From: DATMQA01 sp035566895
GTDB taxonomy: Bacteria > Verrucomicrobiota > Verrucomicrobiia > Limisphaerales > UBA8199
DNA: 34,087 bases
NCBI GenBank assembly: GCA_035566895.1
Contig: DATMQA010000156.1
Location: 1 to 34,087, forward strand
Direction: 5' to 3'
Shown here: one piece after another, positions 22,658 through 31,035 of the stretch
How the letters are laid out: each line of letters starts with the position of its first letter
How positions within the stretch are numbered: position 1 is the first letter of the stretch
Notes under the pieces: generated by a model
The model's database searches: none
Told to the model about the DNA's origin: nothing
The model's input: only the letters and a program-made list of their open reading frames with translations
Program-made: the position numbers and the translations under genes

Positions 22658-23395
22658 GTGAGCGCGCCAACCGCCCATCTCAGTCCGGAAGCCAAGGCCA
22701 CGCTGCCGCGGCATGTGGCCATCATTATGGATGGCAACGGCCGCTGGGCCAGGCAACGGCACCTGCCGCGGATCGAGGGGCATCGGGCGGGCGCCGAATC
22801 GGCGCGCGTGATCATCCGGACGGCCGGGGAGTTGGGCATCAAGTACCTGACGCTCTACGCTTTTTCGGTCGAGAACTGGAACCGGCCGAAAGAGGAGGTC
22901 GATGCGCTGATGAAGTACCTGGTGCATTACCTCAAGACCGAGACGTCCGAGCTGAACAAGAACAACGTGCGGCTGGAAGTGATTGGGCAGGTTTACCGTT
23001 TGCCGGAAAATGTGCAGGAGCATTTGAATCGAACGATCGCGACGCTTTCGAAGAATAACGGGCTGACGCTGGTGATGGCGCTGAGCTATGGCGGGCGCAC
23101 GGAGATTGTCGAGGCGGTCCGCAGCATCGGCCAAAAGATCAAGGCCGGCGCTCTGGATCCGGCCGATATCACCGAGCAGGTCTTTGCGCAGCACCTTTAT
23201 ACGCGCAATTTGCCCGACCCCGACGTGCTGATTCGCACCAGCGGCGAGATGCGGGTGAGCAATTTTTTGCTCTGGCAGATTTCTTACACGGAGCTGGTGG
23301 TGACACAGACGTTATGGCCGGATTTTCGCAAGGCGCAGTTCTACGAGGCGTTGGAGGAGTATAATCGGAGGCACAGGAGGTTTGGCGGATTGTAA
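22658..23395 (+). CDS. uppS: isoprenyl transferase (undecaprenyl diphosphate synthase)
   Basis: A cis-prenyltransferase of about 245 aa that extends farnesyl diphosphate with isopentenyl units to make the C55 carrier lipid for cell-wall synthesis. Visible motifs are HVAIIMDGNGRWA with the catalytic Asp, LPRIEGHRAGAES, LYAFSVENWNRP, ALSYGGRTEI and the closing DVLIRTSGEMRVSNFLLWQ followed by 'YTEL'. The start is uncertain: GTG 22658 gives the usual short leader (SAPTAHLSPEAKATLPRH), while ATG 22589 would add 23 residues. It is the first gene of uppS-cdsA-dxr-rseP-ispG, a common bacterial order, with cdsA 56 bp downstream. Confidence 0.93.
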   Translation: MSAPTAHLSPEAKATLPRHVAIIMDGNGRWARQRHLPRIEGHRAGAESARVIIRTAGELGIKYLTLYAFSVENWNRPKEEVDALMKYLVHYLKTETSELNKNNVRLEVIGQVYRLPENVQEHLNRTIATLSKNNGLTLVMALSYGGRTEIVEAVRSIGQKIKAGALDPADITEQVFAQHLYTRNLPDPDVLIRTSGEMRVSNFLLWQISYTELVVTQTLWPDFRKAQFYEALEEYNRRHRRFGGL

Positions 23396-23451
23396 ATTGG
23401 TCATGGTAAATCGGCTCGACAGACCCTGGCTAGCCGTTACCTTCACCCGCG

Positions 23452-24375
23452 ATGCCTGAGACATCCGGGCCAACGCCGGCGCCGCCAGCGCCTTCCTCCA
23501 AGCTCAAGGTTTTCTTGCGGCGGCTGGTTAGTTTTGTGGTGTTATGGACGATTGTCCTGACGGCGCTGTTTTCCGGCAGCCGGGCAGTGTCGGACTATGT
23601 CTTTTTATTCATTATTGTTGTCCTGGCGGTGACCGGGTTGGCGGAGTTTTACGGGTTGGTGGCGCGGCGCGGGTTGGTTTGTTTTAAATGGTGGGGCTTG
23701 CTGGGCGGCCTGTTGTTGATGGTGGGCACGTTTCTGAACCTGACGGGCTTTATCGGCACTTCGGGTTCGCCGGCGCGGGTCAACGATTTTGAAACCAGTT
23801 TCCTGATTCTCTTTGTGCTGGGATTGTGTCTGCGCCAGTTCTTCTCGCGCAGCAACACCGCCGGCATCCTGGCCATCTCGACGACGTTGTTCGGGCTGAT
23901 GTACGTGCCCTGGCTGCTGAACTTTATCCAGAAGATCAATTTTTTCCCCGGCGTGGATGGGCATTATTACCTGCTCTATTTTGTGCTGATCACCAAGATC
24001 AGCGATTCGGGGGCGTATGTAGTCGGCTCGCTAATCGGCCGCCATAAAATGATACCCCGCATCAGCCCGGGCAAGACGTGGGAAGGCCTGGCGGGCGCGG
24101 TGGTGGTTTCAATCGTCGCCAGTTTGCTCTTTGTCCATTACCTCGGGCAGCACCTCGCCGGGATGAATGCGCTTCATGCAACGCTGTTGGGCGTGATCCT
24201 GAGCCTGGCAGCGGTGGTGGGGGATTTAATCGAATCGATCTTCAAGCGTGAAGCCGGGGTGAAGGATTCCGGGAGGTTCTTTCCCGGTATCGGCGGCATC
24301 CTCGACTTGCTGGACAGTTTGTTGTTTAATGCACCCTTGATGTACTTGTACCTCAGACACGTGCTGACTGGTTAA
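23452..24375 (+). CDS. cdsA: phosphatidate cytidylyltransferase
   Basis: A 307-aa integral membrane enzyme that makes CDP-diacylglycerol from phosphatidic acid and CTP. It has about seven hydrophobic segments, the loop SDSGAYVVGSLIGRH, 'ISPGKTWEGLAGA' and the C-terminal signature region SIFKREAGVKDSG...FFPGIGGILDLLDS. In the usual signature the last part reads HGGxxDRxD. Here His is replaced by Ile and Arg by Leu (GIGGILDLLD), a variant I believe occurs in relatives. The two metal-binding aspartates appear kept. The N-terminus starts with a Pro/Ser-rich cytoplasmic stretch. It lies between uppS and dxr, with dxr 26 bp further on. Confidence 0.92.
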   Translation: MPETSGPTPAPPAPSSKLKVFLRRLVSFVVLWTIVLTALFSGSRAVSDYVFLFIIVVLAVTGLAEFYGLVARRGLVCFKWWGLLGGLLLMVGTFLNLTGFIGTSGSPARVNDFETSFLILFVLGLCLRQFFSRSNTAGILAISTTLFGLMYVPWLLNFIQKINFFPGVDGHYYLLYFVLITKISDSGAYVVGSLIGRHKMIPRISPGKTWEGLAGAVVVSIVASLLFVHYLGQHLAGMNALHATLLGVILSLAAVVGDLIESIFKREAGVKDSGRFFPGIGGILDLLDSLLFNAPLMYLYLRHVLTG

Positions 24376-24401
24376 TCGTAAATCGTAAATCTCTGGACCC
24401 C

Positions 24402-25541
24402 ATGCGGAACGTCGTTCTCTTAGGCTCGACCGGTTCGATCGGCACCAGCACGATCAAGGTGGCGAAGGACTTGCCCGACCGCGTGCGTTTGGTCGGGCTC
24501 GGCGCAGGCAACAATGTGGAGCTGTTGCTGGAGCAGGCGCGTAAACACCAACCGGCAGCCATTTCGATCACTGACCCGGCGAAAGCCCAGGAATTGCGGC
24601 GGGCGCTGGATGGGAAAATCGAGGTCTTTTCCGGCACGGAGGGACTGCTGAAGCTGGCCACCCTTCCGGAAGCGGAAATCGTGTTGATCGCGATTGTGGG
24701 AACCGCTGGGTTGCAGCCCGCCTTGGCGGCCATTCGCGCGGGCAAGGATATAGCGGTTGCCTCGAAAGAAATCCTGGTGATGGCCGGTGAGATCGTCATG
24801 AACGAGGCCCGCAAGCACCGGGTGCGCGTCCTGGCGGTCGATAGCGAACACTCGGCGATTTTCCAATGCCTGGACGGCAAGCCCTCGAGCTCCGTTCGCC
24901 GGCTCTGGCTGACGGCTTCGGGCGGACCTTTCCGAACGACTCCCAAGGAGGAGTTCCCGAACATCACCGTCGAGCGGGCGCTGAAGCATCCGTCCTGGGT
25001 GATGGGCCGGAAGATTACGATCGATTCGGCGACCCTGTTCAATAAGGGGCTGGAGATGATCGAGGCGCACTGGCTGTTCGACATCGACATGGCGCGCGTT
25101 TCGGTGGTGGTGCATCCTCAAAGCGTCGTCCATTCCATGGTGGAATTCGTCGATGGTTCGATGTTGGCGCAGCTTTCGACACCGGACATGTGCCTGCCCA
25201 TCCAGTACGCCTTGACTTATCCCGACCGCGCCGCCAGCGAACGCGTGCAAACCAATCTGGCCAAGCTGGGCAAGCTGACCTTCGAGGAGCCGGACCCGGA
25301 GCGGTTCCCGGCTCTGGCGCTCGCGCGCAAGGCCGGCGACGTGGGCGGGTCTCTCCCGGCAGTCTTGAACGCGGCCAATGAAGTCGCGGTTGAAGCATTC
25401 GTAAATCGGCGGATAAATTTCCCGCAGATTTCTGAAACCGTGCGGCGCGTGGTGGACCGGCATCGGGTGGTGCCGCACCCAGCGCTTGAGCAAATACTGG
25501 AAGCGGATGCGTGGGCGCGCCGCGAAGCAATGACGGGATGA
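24402..25541 (+). CDS. dxr: 1-deoxy-D-xylulose 5-phosphate reductoisomerase
   Basis: A 379-aa cytoplasmic enzyme of the MEP pathway. It rearranges and reduces DXP to 2-C-methyl-D-erythritol 4-phosphate with NADPH and a divalent metal. The NADPH-binding LGSTGSIGTST is at residues 4-14. The catalytic core has ALAAIRAGKDIAVASKE, AVDSEHSAIFQCL with metal ligands Asp and Glu, the flexible loop with TASGGPFR, and HPSWVMGRKITIDSATLFNKGLE. The length is near the low end of the family's usual range (about 380-400). Its product feeds, several steps later, into IspG, encoded two genes downstream. A 218-bp gap with a promoter-like sequence follows before rseP. Confidence 0.95.
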   Translation: MRNVVLLGSTGSIGTSTIKVAKDLPDRVRLVGLGAGNNVELLLEQARKHQPAAISITDPAKAQELRRALDGKIEVFSGTEGLLKLATLPEAEIVLIAIVGTAGLQPALAAIRAGKDIAVASKEILVMAGEIVMNEARKHRVRVLAVDSEHSAIFQCLDGKPSSSVRRLWLTASGGPFRTTPKEEFPNITVERALKHPSWVMGRKITIDSATLFNKGLEMIEAHWLFDIDMARVSVVVHPQSVVHSMVEFVDGSMLAQLSTPDMCLPIQYALTYPDRAASERVQTNLAKLGKLTFEEPDPERFPALALARKAGDVGGSLPAVLNAANEVAVEAFVNRRINFPQISETVRRVVDRHRVVPHPALEQILEADAWARREAMTG

Positions 25542-25694
25542 AGAGGGTGCCTTGCGATGCCGATTCCCGCCGCTTGACGAGCATCAATCGTGTCGAAGGG
25601 GCCGGCGCGGCTCGAAAACAGGATCAGCCCCGGGCAGCCTGAAAGCGCATGAGCCCGCACGCTCCGGCTGTTGCTTGCCATTTGAAACCGTGGA

Positions 25695-25722
25695 TTGCCT
25701 CTGGCACAATCGCTGCTATATT
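25695..25722 (+). promoter_or_regulatory. candidate sigma-70-type promoter for rseP-ispG
   Basis: TTGCCT (25695-25700) and TATATT (25717-25722) are 16 bp apart. They sit 38 bp before the rseP ATG, in the only large gap of the operon. Spacing and the -10 are good and the -35 is partial. Confidence 0.5.
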
Positions 25723-25759
25723 CTCCGTGCGTCCCGTTTTGGGGTAGTTTTATAATCGT

Positions 25760-27178
25760 ATGTCGATCTTGAAGTTCGTTTTTATCATTTTGGAAGTGCT
25801 GTTGCTCTTCAACCTGCTCATTTTCGTGCATGAGCTGGGCCATTTCTTGGCAGCGAAGTGGCGGGGGCTAAAGATCGACCGGTTTGCCATCTGGTTCGGC
25901 AAGCCGATTTGGAAGAAAAAGATCAACGGTGTCGAATATGCCCTGGGCACTATTCCGGCGGGTGGCTATGTCGCCCTGCCGCAGATGGCGACGATGGAAG
26001 CAATCGAGGGCAAGGGCGAAAGCTCCAGCCAGCCGCTGCCGCCGATTTCCGCGCTGGACAAAATTATTGTGGCCGTTGCCGGGCCGCTGTTCAGCTTTCT
26101 GCTGGCAGTAGCATTTGCAGTCGTCGTTTACGCGGTTGGCCGGCCAGTGAATGGTGATGACAATTCGACGAAAATCGGCTGGGTGGACCCCACTGGGCCG
26201 GCCTGGAAGGCGGGCTTGCGACCCGGGGACGAGATTGTGGAGATTGATGACCATCCGGTCTCGCACTTCGCGCCGACCACACCCGACAGCATCACCTGGC
26301 GAATTGTCACCAGCCAGGGGACTAACATTACGATTAAGTACCGTCGAGACGGCGAGGAGCATTTGACTCAGGCGGTGCCCAAGAAGCGGCCGACCCAATG
26401 GTACGAACGGAAAGACCTCCGCCATATCCTGATCATGCCGGCGCAGAAATCCATTATCGACGAGGTCGCCACCAATAGTCCGGCTGCCCTGGCGGACTTG
26501 CGACGGGGTGATGAGATCATCGCCCTCAACGACCAGAAGATTTACAGCCCGATGGCGGTGGTACAGGAGGAAGAGGCTATGACTAACGGTCCTTGCGCGC
26601 CGGTCAAGCTGATGGTTCGGCGCGGAGCGGAACAATTTGAGAAGACATTGCAGCCTGAGAAGCCGCTCAAGCCGGCGAAAAGCGGGCCTTCCTTCGGTAT
26701 TCTGGCTTGGCAGGGCAGCACCAACATGACGCTCGGGCATCCCAGCCCGCTCGCGCAAATACGCGAGGGCACCGGACAAATCCTGGCGACGCTTGGGGCG
26801 GTCTTCTCACACAAGGGCGATGTCGGCCTGCAGCAACTCGGCGGACCGGTGATGATCATCCGGCTTTACAAGGGCTTGTTTGAAAGCGAAGACGGCTGGC
26901 GCCAGGTGCTCTGGTGGAGCGTGGTCATCAATATAAACCTGGCGCTGCTGAACATATTGCCTTTCCCGGTACTGGACGGCGGCCACATCGCCCTGGCGCT
27001 GATCGAAGCGGTGCGCCGGCGGCCGGTCAGCGCCAAGGTGCTCCAATACCTGCAGAGCGCGTGCGCGATCTTGTTGATCGGCTTTATGTTATTTATCGCT
27101 TTCTTTGACACTGGCGACTGGGTCCGCAGCGCGCGCAGAAATCATGAAGAACCGGTCGTCTTTGCTCCCAAGCACTGA
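25760..27178 (+). CDS. rseP: site-2 intramembrane metalloprotease
   Basis: A 472-aa inner-membrane zinc protease of the S2P/RseP family, which cuts transmembrane segments of anti-sigma factors and leftover signal peptides. The zinc site HELGH is at residues 22-26 (FVHELGHFLAA). The partner motif is LLNILPFPVLDGGH near the C-terminus, with the third ligand Asp. Two PDZ-like regions lie between (GPAWKAGLRPGDEIVEID and SPAALADLRRGDEIIALND). About four hydrophobic segments are visible. Length is close to E. coli RseP (450). It lies between dxr and ispG, a usual position. Its anti-sigma substrate is not in this window; the partial ECF factor at base 1 is too distant to connect. Confidence 0.93.
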   Translation: MSILKFVFIILEVLLLFNLLIFVHELGHFLAAKWRGLKIDRFAIWFGKPIWKKKINGVEYALGTIPAGGYVALPQMATMEAIEGKGESSSQPLPPISALDKIIVAVAGPLFSFLLAVAFAVVVYAVGRPVNGDDNSTKIGWVDPTGPAWKAGLRPGDEIVEIDDHPVSHFAPTTPDSITWRIVTSQGTNITIKYRRDGEEHLTQAVPKKRPTQWYERKDLRHILIMPAQKSIIDEVATNSPAALADLRRGDEIIALNDQKIYSPMAVVQEEEAMTNGPCAPVKLMVRRGAEQFEKTLQPEKPLKPAKSGPSFGILAWQGSTNMTLGHPSPLAQIREGTGQILATLGAVFSHKGDVGLQQLGGPVMIIRLYKGLFESEDGWRQVLWWSVVININLALLNILPFPVLDGGHIALALIEAVRRRPVSAKVLQYLQSACAILLIGFMLFIAFFDTGDWVRSARRNHEEPVVFAPKH

Positions 27179-27212
27179 ATGAAATCCGAAGACTGAGGTG
27201 TCTTAACCACCC

Positions 27213-29063
27213 ATGCGCTACTGCCAGTCTCCATTCCTTAACGAACGTCGCAAGACCAGGGAAGTCATCGTCGGCGACCCGGCGCGCGGCGGCGTCATCA
27301 TTGGCGGAAACCATCCGGTCGTGATGCAGTCGATGCTCACCTGCGACACGATGGATACCGCCGAATGTGTGAAACAGACGCTCGAACTGGTGGCGGTCGG
27401 CTGCCAGATCGTCCGCATCACCGCCCCGACCGTCAAGGACGCCGCTAATCTTAAAAATATTGTGGCTGAGCTGCGGGCGCGCGGCTGTCTGGTCCCCATC
27501 GTGGCCGATATCCACTTTAAACCCGACGCCGCCATGGAAGCGGCCAAATGGGTCGAGATGGTTCGCGTCAATCCCGGCAACTACGCCGACTCGAAGAAGT
27601 TTGCCATCAAAGAATACACAGACGAGCAATACCGGGCCGAGCTGCTGCGGATCGAGGAGAAATTCACGCCGTTGGTGAAGCTCTGCAAAGAACTCGGGCG
27701 GGCCATGCGCATCGGCACGAACCACGGGTCGCTGAGCGACCGGATCATGAACCGGTTCGGCGACTCGCCGCTCGGCATGGTCGAGAGCGCGCTGGAGTTC
27801 GCCCGCATTGCGCGCAAAAACGATTTCCACAATTTCAAGTTCTCGATGAAATCAAGCAATCCGAAGGTGATGATCGAATGTTACCGGTTGCTCGTGGCGC
27901 GGCTTGACCAGGAAGGGCCGGATTGGAATTACCCGATTCACCTGGGCGTCACCGAAGCGGGCGAAGGGGAGGATGGCCGGATCAAGAGCGCCATCGGGAT
28001 CGGCTCGCTGCTGTGCGATGGCCTGGGCGATACGATTCGGGTTTCGCTGACGGAAGATTCCCCGCGGGAAATCGAAGTGTGCCGCGATCTGCTCGCCGAG
28101 GTTCCGCACCTCATTGTAGGAGCGGACGTAACGAGGCTCTGTTCAATGGCCGAGCGCGGCACGTCAGATGTTGATCAGAGCCTCCTTACGTCGGCTCCTG
28201 CATTCCCTTTCGATCCGTTCACGTTCACCCGGCGGCCCACGCCGGAGATTGAGTTGAACGACAGCGTGAAGTGCGGCGGCGAACAAACCGTGCGGGTAGT
28301 GGTGACCCAGGCGACCTGGGACAAGGTCGCGCCCAAGATCAGCGCGAAAGCGGATGTGAAGCCGGAGGCGATTTACGAAGAGCTGAACGTGCTGGAAATC
28401 GACCCGACGCGGGATTTCGAGGTCAATTGCGAGACGCAACTGGTCACGGTCAAGGACGGCGCGGCCTTGCCGGCGATTGCTGCGTTCCGGTTGCTCGCCG
28501 CAAAGCTCAAGCGCCTGGGCCGAAACAATCCAATGCTGCTCAAAGATTGTCTCGGCGTCGCCCCTGCGCCGGCCGAACCAAAGATTGCTTTGCTGCGCGC
28601 TTCGGTGGTGATCGGGGCTTTGCTGGCGGACGGGCTCGGAGATGCGATCCTGGTCCGGGGCGAGCCGGGCGCGGGGCAATCCTTGCTCCTGGCTTACAAT
28701 ATTTTACAGGCGGCCGGCTGCCGTTCGTTCAAAACCGATTATGTGGCCTGCCCATCGTGCGGCCGGACGCTGTTCAATTTGCAAACAGTGACCGCACAAA
28801 TCAAAACGCGCACCGAGCACCTGAAGGGCGTCAAGATAGCGATCATGGGCTGCATCGTGAATGGCCCGGGGGAGATGGCCGATGCCGATTTCGGTTACGT
28901 CGGCGGCGCGCCGGGGAAGATAAATCTTTATGTCGGCAAAACGCCGATCAAATTCAACATTCCGGAAGCGGAAGCGGTGGACCGGTTGGTGGATCTGATC
29001 AAGGAGCACGGCAAATGGGCGGAGCCGGAAGAAAAAGCTGCCGGAGAATTGGCCGCGAGGTAA
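27213..29063 (+). CDS. ispG: (E)-4-hydroxy-3-methylbut-2-enyl-diphosphate synthase, long form
   Basis: A 616-aa iron-sulfur enzyme of the MEP pathway that reduces MEcPP to HMBPP. The N-terminal TIM barrel includes GVIIGGNHPVVMQSML, RITAPTVKD and VADIHF. The C-terminal cluster domain has ACPSCGRTLF (Cys about 512 and 515), GCIVNGPGEMADADFGYVGG (third Cys about 547 and the Glu ligand) and a closing helix. A central extra domain of over 200 residues makes this the long three-domain form known from Chlamydiae, Bacteroidetes and plants. Residues about 302-330 (from IVGADVTRLCSM to LLTSAPAF) are encoded by a palindromic repeat inserted in frame where the barrel ends. The reading frame stays open, so the protein is probably functional. 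It ends 4 bp before the convergent recO stop. Confidence 0.95.
   Translation: MRYCQSPFLNERRKTREVIVGDPARGGVIIGGNHPVVMQSMLTCDTMDTAECVKQTLELVAVGCQIVRITAPTVKDAANLKNIVAELRARGCLVPIVADIHFKPDAAMEAAKWVEMVRVNPGNYADSKKFAIKEYTDEQYRAELLRIEEKFTPLVKLCKELGRAMRIGTNHGSLSDRIMNRFGDSPLGMVESALEFARIARKNDFHNFKFSMKSSNPKVMIECYRLLVARLDQEGPDWNYPIHLGVTEAGEGEDGRIKSAIGIGSLLCDGLGDTIRVSLTEDSPREIEVCRDLLAEVPHLIVGADVTRLCSMAERGTSDVDQSLLTSAPAFPFDPFTFTRRPTPEIELNDSVKCGGEQTVRVVVTQATWDKVAPKISAKADVKPEAIYEELNVLEIDPTRDFEVNCETQLVTVKDGAALPAIAAFRLLAAKLKRLGRNNPMLLKDCLGVAPAPAEPKIALLRASVVIGALLADGLGDAILVRGEPGAGQSLLLAYNILQAAGCRSFKTDYVACPSCGRTLFNLQTVTAQIKTRTEHLKGVKIAIMGCIVNGPGEMADADFGYVGGAPGKINLYVGKTPIKFNIPEAEAVDRLVDLIKEHGKWAEPEEKAAGELAAR
28116..28201. 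repeat. palindromic element inserted in frame in ispG
   Basis: Arms at 28116-28141 and 28176-28201 are reverse complements at 23 of 26 positions around a 34-bp spacer. The right arm, inverted, reads GCAGGAGCCGACGTAAGGAG, the same family as the perfect palindrome at 11719-11794. All codons through it are sense codons. Confidence 0.88.
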
Positions 29064-29067
29064 GCCT

Positions 29068-29712
29068 TTAGTGGAGGGCCATCGCCGGATCCCTGCCCTT
29101 GGGCAGTTTCCCCAAATGATAGATCAAGAAACCGTGCAGGAACTGGTCTAACTCTTTGGCCTGCGTTTCGATTGGCTTGAGCCGCGTTATCATGGGCCAA
29201 TCGCTCAATGCCAGCGCGTGGGCCAGTTGGCGAGTTCCGGGGTTCAGTTTGGTCTGCTCGAAATCCGGCTGCAATCCCAGGTTCTGGAGCAGCTTGAGTT
29301 CGAAGGCGAAGATGGTCTGGGCCCGGACTGTTTGGATAGGCAGGTGAGCCAGCAAACCGCAGATCAAATCGAAGATACCCGGCAGCGCGGTATCGGTTTC
29401 GGTGGCTTGTTCCACCAGCGCAGCACAATAGCAAGCCTGCTGCAAGTGCCCTAATTCCTGGCGCAAACCCGGGTGGGTTTCGCGCAGGCTGACTTCGCGC
29501 AGGGTGTGCAGTTCCGAACGCCGGCTGCGAGCGAAACTGAAATCCGCCAGATAGAACAAGTCCAGCTTGCCGCGAAATGATGACTTGGGCCGGCGGGCCC
29601 CTTTGGCGACCGTGGCCAGCCGTCCCAGTTCCGGGGTGAGCCAATGGATAATGAGGCTGGTCTCGGTCAGCGGCCGGGTCCGCAGCACCAGGCCGGTGGC
29701 GGTTTCAACCAT
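29068..29712 (-). CDS. recO: DNA repair protein RecO
   Basis: A 214-aa protein of the RecO family, which loads RecA on SSB-coated single-stranded DNA together with RecR. The N-terminal OB fold begins VETATGLVLRTRPLTETSLI and continues TPELGRLATVAKGARRPKS, the family hallmark, then 'LDLFYLADFSFA' and a helical region. Family members often have a four-cysteine zinc site in the C-terminal half. Here that region (LQPDFEQTKLNPGTR) has no such cysteines, so the zinc site is absent, as in some RecO branches. It overlaps the DUF502 gene by 8 bp, suggesting translational coupling. It ends 4 bp from the convergent ispG stop with no visible terminator. Confidence 0.88.
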   Translation of the reverse strand: MVETATGLVLRTRPLTETSLIIHWLTPELGRLATVAKGARRPKSSFRGKLDLFYLADFSFARSRRSELHTLREVSLRETHPGLRQELGHLQQACYCAALVEQATETDTALPGIFDLICGLLAHLPIQTVRAQTIFAFELKLLQNLGLQPDFEQTKLNPGTRQLAHALALSDWPMITRLKPIETQAKELDQFLHGFLIYHLGKLPKGRDPAMALH

Positions 29713-30439
29713 GGCCCACGGGGGTTAAACCAGCGGGCGGCTGCTTGAGCTCAGGGGTGGGCAGGGTGCTTTCGCTCCCGGTGATGCCGGCGCCCCCCGC
29801 CGGGTACTCGGGCAGGATCGAACCGAGGCTGATGATGTACTTGATGCCGTCCGTGACGGACATCTCCAGCTTGATCACTTTGTCCTCCGGCAACAGCAGC
29901 AGGAAGCCGCCCGTCGGGTTGGGGGTCGTCGGCACAAAAACGCAAACGACTTTTTCGCTCGTCTTGGCCTGGACTTCGGCATTCTGTTCGCTCGTGATGA
30001 AGCCAATGGCATAAACGCCCGGCCGCGGAAACTCGACCAGCACGACGGTGCGGAAGGCATTTTTGTTGGTGGAAGAGAACGCATCGTTTAACTGCTTGGT
30101 GGCACCGTAAATCTTGTTCAAAAGCGGGACGCGCAGCAGGGCTGAATCCACCCACTCGATCATTCGCTTGCCAAAGTAATTGCGCGCCACCAAACCAACC
30201 ACGCCAATCAAGAGGACCGCCAGGAGCAACGCCAGCAAGCTCCAATACCAATACATTGTGCCGGCGCCGCCGCCATCGTGAGTCAGGGTGCGCGGCAGGA
30301 AAATCAGCAGGGTGTCGGTGAGGTTGGCGAAGGTCTTGAAGAGCCAGACGACAACCGCAATGGAAATCACGCCCGGCAGGATAATAGCCAGGCCGGCCCA
30401 AAAATTGGCCTGCCAGCGCGCAAAGAAACTGTCTTTCAC
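29705..30439 (-). CDS. DUF502 family membrane protein
   Basis: A 244-aa protein with two membrane helices (about residues 14-35, GLAIILPGVISIAVVVWLF, and 65-88, YWSLLALLLAVLLIGVVGLV). A soluble part contains the family's conserved 'RVPLLNKIYGATKQL', 'VVLVEFPRPGVYAIGFIT' and 'VFVPTTPNPTGGFLLLLPE' motifs. The family is widespread and its function is not established; a role at the membrane is all that can be said. The C-terminus is Pro/Thr-rich. The gene sits between ybeY and recO on the same strand, 31 bp after ybeY, and overlaps the start of recO. Confidence 0.9.
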   Translation of the reverse strand: MKDSFFARWQANFWAGLAIILPGVISIAVVVWLFKTFANLTDTLLIFLPRTLTHDGGGAGTMYWYWSLLALLLAVLLIGVVGLVARNYFGKRMIEWVDSALLRVPLLNKIYGATKQLNDAFSSTNKNAFRTVVLVEFPRPGVYAIGFITSEQNAEVQAKTSEKVVCVFVPTTPNPTGGFLLLLPEDKVIKLEMSVTDGIKYIISLGSILPEYPAGGAGITGSESTLPTPELKQPPAGLTPVGHG

Positions 30440-30470
30440 AGTGCCAGTCTAGGCGCAAGCGAGCGCTGGC

Positions 30471-30989
30471 TCAAGACAAAGAGCCGAGAGGGTTCGGCTT
30501 GGCGGAAAGTTGACGGAGGTCATAATTGTCTCCCAACTGGCGCAAGAGCCGGTTCTCGACACGCTTCATTTGACGGCGCTGGGCAGTTCGACGGTCATCG
30601 TAGCCGCACAGGTGAAGGACGCCGTGGATGATGTAGCGGACCAGTTCGCTTTGCCAGGTGGTTCGGAACTGGCGGGCTTGCCGGACGGCTTCTTCAAGGC
30701 ACACGAAGACCTCGCCGTGCAGGGTCGGAGCACCGCGCCGGCCGCTCACTCCCGGCGCGGCATTTTCAGCGTAGTCAAACGCCATGACGTCGGTTGCGCC
30801 TTTGTGGCGGAGAAAAGTTTCGTTGAGCCGCGTCATCTCGTCACGATTGACGAGCTGGATACCCAGCTCAAAATCCTGCGCTCTGAGGAGGTCCTGGAGG
30901 AAAGTTCGCACCACTCGGCGAAGAAGGGGTAGGTTGATCGAGGTGGTGCGCTGCAGGTTGCGGAGCGTTAAGGAGCCGGTCGGAAGCAC
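30471..30989 (-). CDS. ybeY: rRNA maturation endoribonuclease YbeY
   Basis: A 172-aa metal-dependent RNase of the YbeY (UPF0054) family, involved in 16S rRNA 3' maturation and ribosome quality control. Conserved features are LNETFLRHKGATDVMAFDY and the metal motif HGVLHLCGYDD. In the standard motif (H-x3-H-x5-H) the third ligand is His; here it is Asp. Asp can bind zinc and the rest is intact, so activity is still likely. GTG 30989 is the start given. The gene lies between phoH and DUF502. The phoH-ybeY neighbourhood is a very common bacterial order. Confidence 0.9.
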   Translation of the reverse strand: MLPTGSLTLRNLQRTTSINLPLLRRVVRTFLQDLLRAQDFELGIQLVNRDEMTRLNETFLRHKGATDVMAFDYAENAAPGVSGRRGAPTLHGEVFVCLEEAVRQARQFRTTWQSELVRYIIHGVLHLCGYDDRRTAQRRQMKRVENRLLRQLGDNYDLRQLSAKPNPLGSLS

Positions 30990-31000
30990 GGGTTGCGTTG

Positions 31001-31035
31001 CGAATTTCGGGCTTCGGATTTCGGATTTCAGATTT
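31001..31035 (-). repeat. CGGATTT array at the end of phoH
   Basis: About four 8-9-bp units (GAATTTCGGG, TTCGGATTTC and similar) fill the 38-bp gap before ybeY. They reach 8 bp into phoH, so the phoH stop codon (31028-31030) is part of the repeat. Confidence 0.65.
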
